This document shows, in pieces, positions 19,700-24,712 of a DNA stretch of 24,712 nucleotides (positions are counted from its first letter, which is position 1; each line of letters opens with the position of its first letter). Origin of the DNA: Mnemiopsis leidyi (taxonomy: Eukaryota; Ctenophora; Tentaculata; Lobata; Bolinopsidae); the NCBI GenBank assembly GCA_000226015.1, contig JH152695.1:107667-132378 (forward strand), read 5' to 3'. Position numbers and translations under genes: made by a program. Below the pieces are notes generated by a model. The model did not search any database and was not told the DNA's origin. It worked only from the letters and a program-made list of their open reading frames with translations.

Positions 19700-19757
19700 T
19701 CAACCTAGTGTACTTGTAGGTGATTTGATCTTCAATGAAATAAGCAGAATATAAAAA

Positions 19758-19765
19758 ATTATATA
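19758..19765 (-). promoter_or_regulatory. possible TATA box of gene 4
   Basis: The minus strand reads CTATATAA about 60 nt before the gene 4 ATG. A TATA box here would place transcription start near 19735 and give a leader of about 35 nt. That would leave little room for a 5' leader intron, so it competes with the idea that the TAG at 19707-19705 is a splice acceptor. Confidence 0.3.
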
Positions 19766-20363
19766 GCGAGGAATGTTTGGGTATTTTAACTGGCAGCGTG
19801 CTCCATAATATGTTATAGCTTGTTTAAGATTTCACTGCAGATCCGAAACATTGAGCAAAGAAGCTGTCAGATGGAAAAAACAATTCTGAATATTCTATGA
19901 TCGTGTATCCCTCAATTCCAATATCTCTATAATCAAGTATGTCAACAACAATCATATTGGGTAAGGAGAGAGGTCGCCGAATATATTTTGTAAATCACAG
20001 TAAATAGAATACTCTATATTGGAATACTCTATATATGGTAAAGGCGGGGACTATAACGACTAAGTTAACGATAGCACTGATATTAAACTTGAGCACAACA
20101 GCTTTAAGCTTGTGTAAAGCACAATTTGATCATGTTGCAGAAAACGGGTAACACATCGTTGGCAATAAAAGGAGGATGCCCGGAGTTGAATTCTGGATGT
20201 GAAGTGACTTGATCGGCCCGTAAACTAGGTACTGATACGGATTTCATTGAATTCATTGCGAAGTGGTGCAAGGTGTCAATGGCGATATATGCACGGATAT
20301 AATATATAGATGCATATCGTCTAAAGATATTGCTTCACTACAGGCTGCTCCTTTTTCCCCTAG

Positions 20364-20420
20364 AGTATAATCTCTGCCAGCCAGTATAATCTCTGCCAGC
20401 AAGTATACTCTCAGCCAGCC
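20364..20420. repeat. 19-bp tandem repeat, three copies
   Basis: The unit is AGTATAATCTCTGCCAGCC, with copies starting at 20364, 20383 and 20402. The third is shortened and altered. Confidence 0.75.
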
Positions 20421-20625
20421 AAATGGACAGGGCGGCATACACATTTAATTACTGATATCCGGGAAGAACAACGTGACGTTATCACATTCTACAGTATAAA
20501 ACATTCGCGTACTATTGGGCATAGACTCATGGAGATGCAGTACATACAAAAGAGATAACACGACCATGAACTTTGTAGCAATTAGCCGGTGATTTCGCTG
20601 TTGAAGTGTTGCACAGTTTAGTGTG

Positions 20626-21138
20626 CCAAATACGAGTTATACATAATATGCGGTGACCGACGTTTAAGAACCTGTCAATCCTGGATCCCACGGGGTCCCA
20701 GGGGGTCACATTACACGATGTAATTAGTGACGTATCATGTGATGTGATCCAAGTTCTGAATAAGTTCTAAAATTTAGGAAAGTTAGAACCCAGGTTGGCG
20801 TCGCGTGGCATCAAAATTTGAAATAAACGTCCTTCACAAATGACTATTGACTGTAGTATTTATTGCTCCCAACAGCCAACTATCAACGGTAGTTGAGTAG
20901 TTGCGCTTCACAATGTTACCAAATACCAAAGGCAACGGGAGTTATTCAGATTCGGAATTCAAACTATCAATGGTAGTTCAGAGTTCAAACTCCACCCTGA
21001 ATCATCGACCAACAGCAAACCAATTTCCTCGGTGTTAAAAGCTGCAAGCTTAGTGCGGATTTCGAACATACCAAATTCGAGTTATACATAATATGTACAA
21101 TTCATATACATACCAAATACGAGTTATACATTACATGT
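20626..21138. repeat. dispersed short repeat CCAAATACGAGTTATACAT
   Basis: Three copies are seen, at 20626-20650, 21071-21095 and 21113-21131. The first two extend through ATAATATG. The last two lie among ACATAC/TGTACA words, giving local inverted complementarity. Confidence 0.55.
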
Positions 21139-22728
21139 ACATACAATGTACATACCATATCATAACATGTCTTGGGCGTATTCTTTGGCAGTAAAGCGAG
21201 TATCACACATGACACAACAACTATAGGAAGCTGATGATAGAATAGCACAGGAGCACTTTACAGCGCAATTCAAGGACGGTAAACAGCTCTGAAGAGTGCG
21301 AAAAATTACGAAAACCTACAAGTACAAATTGGTTGCTTCCTTTGACCAAGGAAAAGTCTTACGTAAAAGTCTTGCTTCAAAACTTAATGATATATGTAAC
21401 GTTGGTAGATAATTAAGACAAAATTGCAAAGTTTAAAGTTTCTGAGTTATTAGGAATTAAGTGGTCTTCTAGACAACCTATTTTCGAATTCTAGGTATTC
21501 GTGTGTAATAGGCATTACATAGCTGGCAGTTTTTCAACTCTCGTTAAAAACTTTTTCCGAATACGGCGTATTGGACCGAGTTGTCGGGGCCTTCGACCCC
21601 TCCTAGGCCTTAGCAAGAGGTACCCTGATTTGCCCTGTCAAAGAGTAGGGAGGCTGAATGGGTTGGGTTAACCAAGGTATCAACTATCACCATAACTATT
21701 GGCAATCATCACCGCATCAAATATCAAACCTTGAACTTGTAAAACTCTGATTCACTATAAGCACTACAAATTATAAGCACTATAAGTTTTAACCATGTGT
21801 ATCAGATGTTACGTGACACGAAGTAAACAGACAGTTTGTAGAGTTGTAGCTGTAATGTTGTTCTCGTAGGAGAGATTAAACAAGCTCAGGAAAAATAGGG
21901 GACCGTAAAACTTCGGGGGCTAGTCACCGTTAAATTTTTGATTTACTGCCGCATCAAGTTTAGGCCCTACACATTATTCAGATTTCATCCTAAAGCTAGC
22001 GATAAAGACTTAAGTAGCAATAAAGACAATGGTCGGGAATGGCAGGGACATCAATAAATGTGATAAGCTAAACTAGTTTGTATCAATTCTCCGCGATTTT
22101 AGCTCAAACTGCGTCAAATGTTTTTGAGATAAAGTTTTTGAGATAAAGTATCCGTGGAGATTGCCAAAGACAAAATAAAGCAGCTCCACGGAACTTTAAT
22201 GCCTCCCTGATACGTACTGCTCGCGAAATACTTAAGTTGCAACTTGCACCCATTCTATAATCACATTTACAATGATCCACCTGCCTGTGTTTATCGAGTT
22301 ATTTCAATTTGGTTACTTGATTAACCGTTACATTTTCCGGATAAGAATCATACGTCAATTTAAAACATTTAAAAAAGTACACGTTCCTATCTGAAAGAAT
22401 GTTTAAGAAAATGAAGCATGAAGAAGTGCTTAGTTGAACTAAAATTCGCCGAGTTCAAACGCCATAAACTGAAACCGTTTCTGATTCCTGGAAAAGCAGA
22501 AGTTGCACCGATTAAACAGGTTTAAGAGTTAGAGTAAGAGGCTTATAGGAGCTCGAAACTTAGAGAGCAAAGTGATAATCATTTCTCGTGTAAAGTTTAA
22601 CTGTAAATTGACGAAAATTTGATCTGATTACGACCTTTTAGCGGCAGAAACCATGATTAATTCGAGAGTTACAGTTAGGAACGCGATTCAGTGTTGTCTG
22701 TAGAAAATTCATCGTTTCTTTCATTAAA

Positions 22729-23211
22729 ATTGTGTCATATTTCAGAATGCAGTCCTATCTGACTCAAAATCCTGATCGGAGTTATCAGGACTTCGGAGAC
22801 TTTGCAGACACAAAAATGTTTTCAAGAAAATTGGAACAAACCACGAATGAGTACAGGAACCGAATCTTTAGTTTTACAAATAACGTCACTTAACTTAAGG
22901 TTGTCAATTTGCGAGGTTGAGTAAAATTTGATAAACAGAAAAGTTCTAACTATCGGATTATCTGAACAGCGGATACCATTCAAATATCCGTGAGTGTGTC
23001 TAATTTAATTACACTATGTCCCTATCGCCTCTATTCTCTAGACGCTAAGTCTGTACCACTGCTACAGCTTACATTTTATCAGAGGGATCAACGGTTATCG
23101 GTTTAACACCAAGTGCGGCCGTTGTTATCTCTTTTCCTATGAGACTTGTGGACCAATTCAACTGAATCCCTAAAAGTGAAAAGTATACAAGGACAGTCGC
23201 AAAATCAGCAG
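22729..23211 (+). repeat. duplicated unit, copy 1
   Basis: This segment is repeated at 23888-24356 with an offset of 1159 bp. By eye there are about seven substitutions and one 14-nt indel (at about 23166-23179, flanked by TGA) over 480 bp, so the duplication is recent. It contains a 48-codon exon-like ORF and about 320 bp of downstream non-coding sequence. Confidence 0.9.
22747..22893 (+). CDS. exon-like ORF, copy 1 (48 aa)
   Basis: The frame starts MQSYLTQNPDRSYQDFGDF, continues through FSRKLEQTTNEYRNRIF and ends NNVT then TAA. Directly before the ATG lies TTTCTTTCATTAAAATTGTG followed by TCATATTTCAG, a good pyrimidine-rich 3' splice acceptor with AG one base before the ATG. It may be the last exon of a gene whose earlier exons lie upstream, or a short gene with a spliced leader. 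The family is not recognised. The copy at 23906-24052 differs at two codons (Q2L and R11L), both changing the protein. Confidence 0.35.
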   Translation: MQSYLTQNPDRSYQDFGDFADTKMFSRKLEQTTNEYRNRIFSFTNNVT

Positions 23212-23283
23212 TCAAAAAAGAAATCAACACAGGTTTCCTACAACGGAAAGCATTTTACTTCCCAGTTGTTCAGACGATTAAAT

Positions 23284-23588
23284 CGCTAATTTAGTTACAA
23301 CACGCTAATTTAGTTACAACACGCTAATTTAGTTGCAACACGCTAATTTAGTTACAACACGCTAATTTAGTTGCAACACAATAATTTAGTTACAACACGC
23401 TAATTTAGTTACAACACAATAATTAAGTTCCAACACACTAATTAAGTTACAACTCGCTAATTTAGTTGCAACACGCTAATTTAGTTACAACACGCTAATT
23501 TAGTTACAACACGCTAGTTAAGTTACAACACGCTAATTTAGTTACAACACGCTAATTTAGTTACAACACAATAATTAAGTTCCAACAC
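23284..23588. repeat. 19-bp minisatellite array 1, about 16 copies
   Basis: The consensus unit is CGCTAATTTAGTTACAACA. Variants include TTGCAACA for TTACAACA, CACAATAA for CACGCTAA, and AATTAAGTT for AATTTAGTT. The array starts about 72 bp after duplicated unit copy 1. There are no unique spacers, so it is not CRISPR-like. Confidence 0.9.
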
Positions 23589-23723
23589 CAGGTCCGATCA
23601 AACCTTGCATGTTCTTCCTTCAACATAAAGTATAATGAGAAGGTTAAGTTAACACTTACAGTGATACTTATAGTTATAGAGTGGGACGAAATCTTTCGTT
23701 TTCTTCAAGTCAGATTATATCCA
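23589..23723. other. unique spacer between arrays
   Basis: About 135 bp of single-copy AT-rich sequence between the 19-bp array and the 25-bp array. No feature was recognised in it. Confidence 0.4.
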
Positions 23724-23898
23724 GGATATATTCTGATATTGTGCGGGAGGATATATTCTGATATTGTGCGGGAGGATATATTCTGATATTGTGCGGGAGG
23801 ATATATTCTGATATTGTGCGGAAGGATATATTCTGATATTGTGCGGGAGGATATATTCTGATATTGTGCGGGAGGATATATTCTGATATTGTGTCACA
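23724..23898. repeat. 25-bp minisatellite, about 7 copies
   Basis: The unit begins GGATATATTCTGATATTG and ends TGCGGGA, with copies starting at 23724, 23749, 23774, 23799, 23824, 23849 and 23874. One copy has GCGGAA instead of GCGGGA. The last copy changes after ATATTGTG into the duplicated unit, so the array stops exactly at the sequence ahead of the splice-acceptor-like CACATTTCAG. Apparent frames through it arise because three units equal 75 bp. Confidence 0.9.
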
Positions 23899-24356
23899 TT
23901 TCAGAATGCTGTCCTATCTGACTCAAAATCCTGATCTGAGTTATCAGGACTTCGGAGACTTTGCAGACACAAAAATGTTTTCAAGAAAATTGGAACAAAC
24001 CACGAATGAGTACAGGAACCGAATCTTTAGTTTTACAAATAACGTCACTTAACTTAAGGTTGTCAATTTGCGAGGTTGAGTAAAATTTGATAAACAGAAA
24101 AGTTCTAACTATCGGATTATCTGAACAGCGGATACCATTCAAATATCCGTGAGTGTGTCTAATTTAATTACACTATGTCCCTATCGTCTCTATTCTCTAG
24201 ACGCTAAGTCTGTACCACTGCTACAGCTTACATTTTATCAGAGGGATCAACGGTTATCGGTTTAACACCAAGTGCGGCCGTTGTTATTTCTTTTCCTATG
24301 AGACTTGTGGACCAATTCAACTGAAAAGTATACATGGACAGTCGCAAAACCAGCAG
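23888..24356 (+). repeat. duplicated unit, copy 2
   Basis: The second copy of the segment at 22729-23211, shorter by a 14-nt deletion near 24325. Its left edge is fused to the 25-bp minisatellite and its right edge directly abuts the second 19-bp array, without the 72-bp spacer seen after copy 1. Confidence 0.9.
23906..24052 (+). CDS. exon-like ORF, copy 2 (48 aa)
   Basis: It is the same frame as at 22747-22893, with leucine instead of glutamine at residue 2 and leucine instead of arginine at residue 11. The acceptor-like CACATTTCAG before the ATG is kept, but the sequence further upstream is now minisatellite, which lacks the long pyrimidine tract of copy 1. Use as an exon is therefore less sure here. 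Confidence 0.3.
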   Translation: MLSYLTQNPDLSYQDFGDFADTKMFSRKLEQTTNEYRNRIFSFTNNVT

Positions 24357-24712
24357 CTAATTTAGTTACAACACTCTAATTAAGTTACAACAGGCTAATT
24401 TAGTTACAACACGCTAATTTAGTTACAACACGCTAATTTAGTTACAACACGCTAATTTAGTTACAACACACGAATTTAGTTACAACACGCTAATTTAGTT
24501 ACAACACGCTAATTTAGTTACAACACGCTAATTTAGTTACAACACGCTAATTTAGTTACAACACGCTTAATTTAGTTTATACACACTAATTAAGTTACAA
24601 CACGCTAATTTAGTTACAACACGCTAATTTAGTTACAACACACTAATTAAGTTACAACACGCTAATTAGTTACAACACGCTAATTTAGTTACAACACGCT
24701 AATTAAGTGACT
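24357..24712. repeat. 19-bp minisatellite array 2, at least 18 copies, cut by window end
   Basis: The same unit as array 1 (CTAATTTAGTTACAACACG in the phase seen here), starting directly after duplicated unit copy 2 and running to the end of the window. Most copies match the consensus, with scattered AATTAAGTT variants and one-base indels near 24567 and 24666, so this array is more homogeneous than array 1. Confidence 0.9.

Larger units (their letters stand above)
19766..22728. other. long non-coding region with short repeats
   Basis: No supported gene in almost 3 kb. Repeats seen: a 19-bp unit in three copies (20364-20420); CCAAATACGAGTTATACAT in three places (20626, 21071 with one change, 21113); AACTATCAAYGGTAGTT twice (20878-20894 and 20962-20978); GAATACTCTATAT twice near 20020; TTTTTGAGATAAAGT tandem at about 22120-22149. 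Some of this may be promoter or first-exon DNA for the exon-like ORF near 22.75 kb. Confidence 0.4.

Noticed and set aside
23715..23897. 60-codon minus-strand frame with repeated QYQNIS and EYILP
   Set aside because: A by-product of the 25-bp minisatellite (three units are 75 bp).
23284..24712. CRISPR-like array
   Set aside because: Units are directly adjacent without unique spacers, and the setting is eukaryotic.
1..24712. tRNA, 5S rRNA, snRNA and histone stem-loop genes
   Set aside because: Reading for B-box-like GGTTCRANNCC words and the histone hairpin gave no convincing match; a covariance-model search was not possible.

Overview
The window looks like nuclear DNA of an invertebrate animal. 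It is AT-rich, gene-poor and full of short tandem repeats. It carries a decayed non-LTR retrotransposon of the CR1/L2/jockey type, and it has no bacterial features such as operons or Shine-Dalgarno sites. The species cannot be told from the sequence alone.

The main content is a tandem cluster of four long, apparently intronless genes, all on the minus strand, at 3278-4975, 7113-8578, 11879-13618 and 17663-19699. They encode paralogous, mostly helical proteins of 565, about 488 (frameshifted), 579 and 678 residues. I do not recognise the family. The shared part is about 280 residues. It contains two copies of a unit built around LLERIEMCxRF/YL, then a YEVMEFWE-like block, a FxxxW block and FxPPxM...YPDHPY. 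After this the proteins diverge. Copy 1 ends in polyproline. Copy 2 ends in a basic, repeat-bearing tail. Copies 3 and 4 end in a helical region that seems to be shared by those two. Copies 1 and 2 are the closest pair and share a short patch of unusually high DNA identity, which suggests gene conversion. Copy 2 carries a one-base frameshift in a T5 run next to that patch. In all four genes a TAG or CAG lies 3-5 nt before the ATG, which suggests a spliced 5' leader (intron in the leader or trans-splicing).

Layout: 1-364, nothing clear. 365-1183, non-LTR element remnant. 1184-2360, CpG-rich repeated DNA. 3278-4975, gene 1. 7113-8578, gene 2. 9961-10284 and 10468-10777, weak small-gene candidates. 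11879-13618, gene 3. 15961-16224, a weak minus-strand exon candidate behind a strong splice acceptor. 17663-19699, gene 4. 19700-22728, mostly unexplained non-coding DNA with short repeats. 22729-24712, a duplicated unit of about 0.47 kb containing a 48-codon exon-like ORF. Each copy is followed by a 19-bp minisatellite, and a 25-bp minisatellite runs into the splice-acceptor region of the second copy.

The four paralogs are probably a lineage-specific expansion. Their biochemical role cannot be read from the sequence; no membrane segment, signal peptide or catalytic motif was seen.
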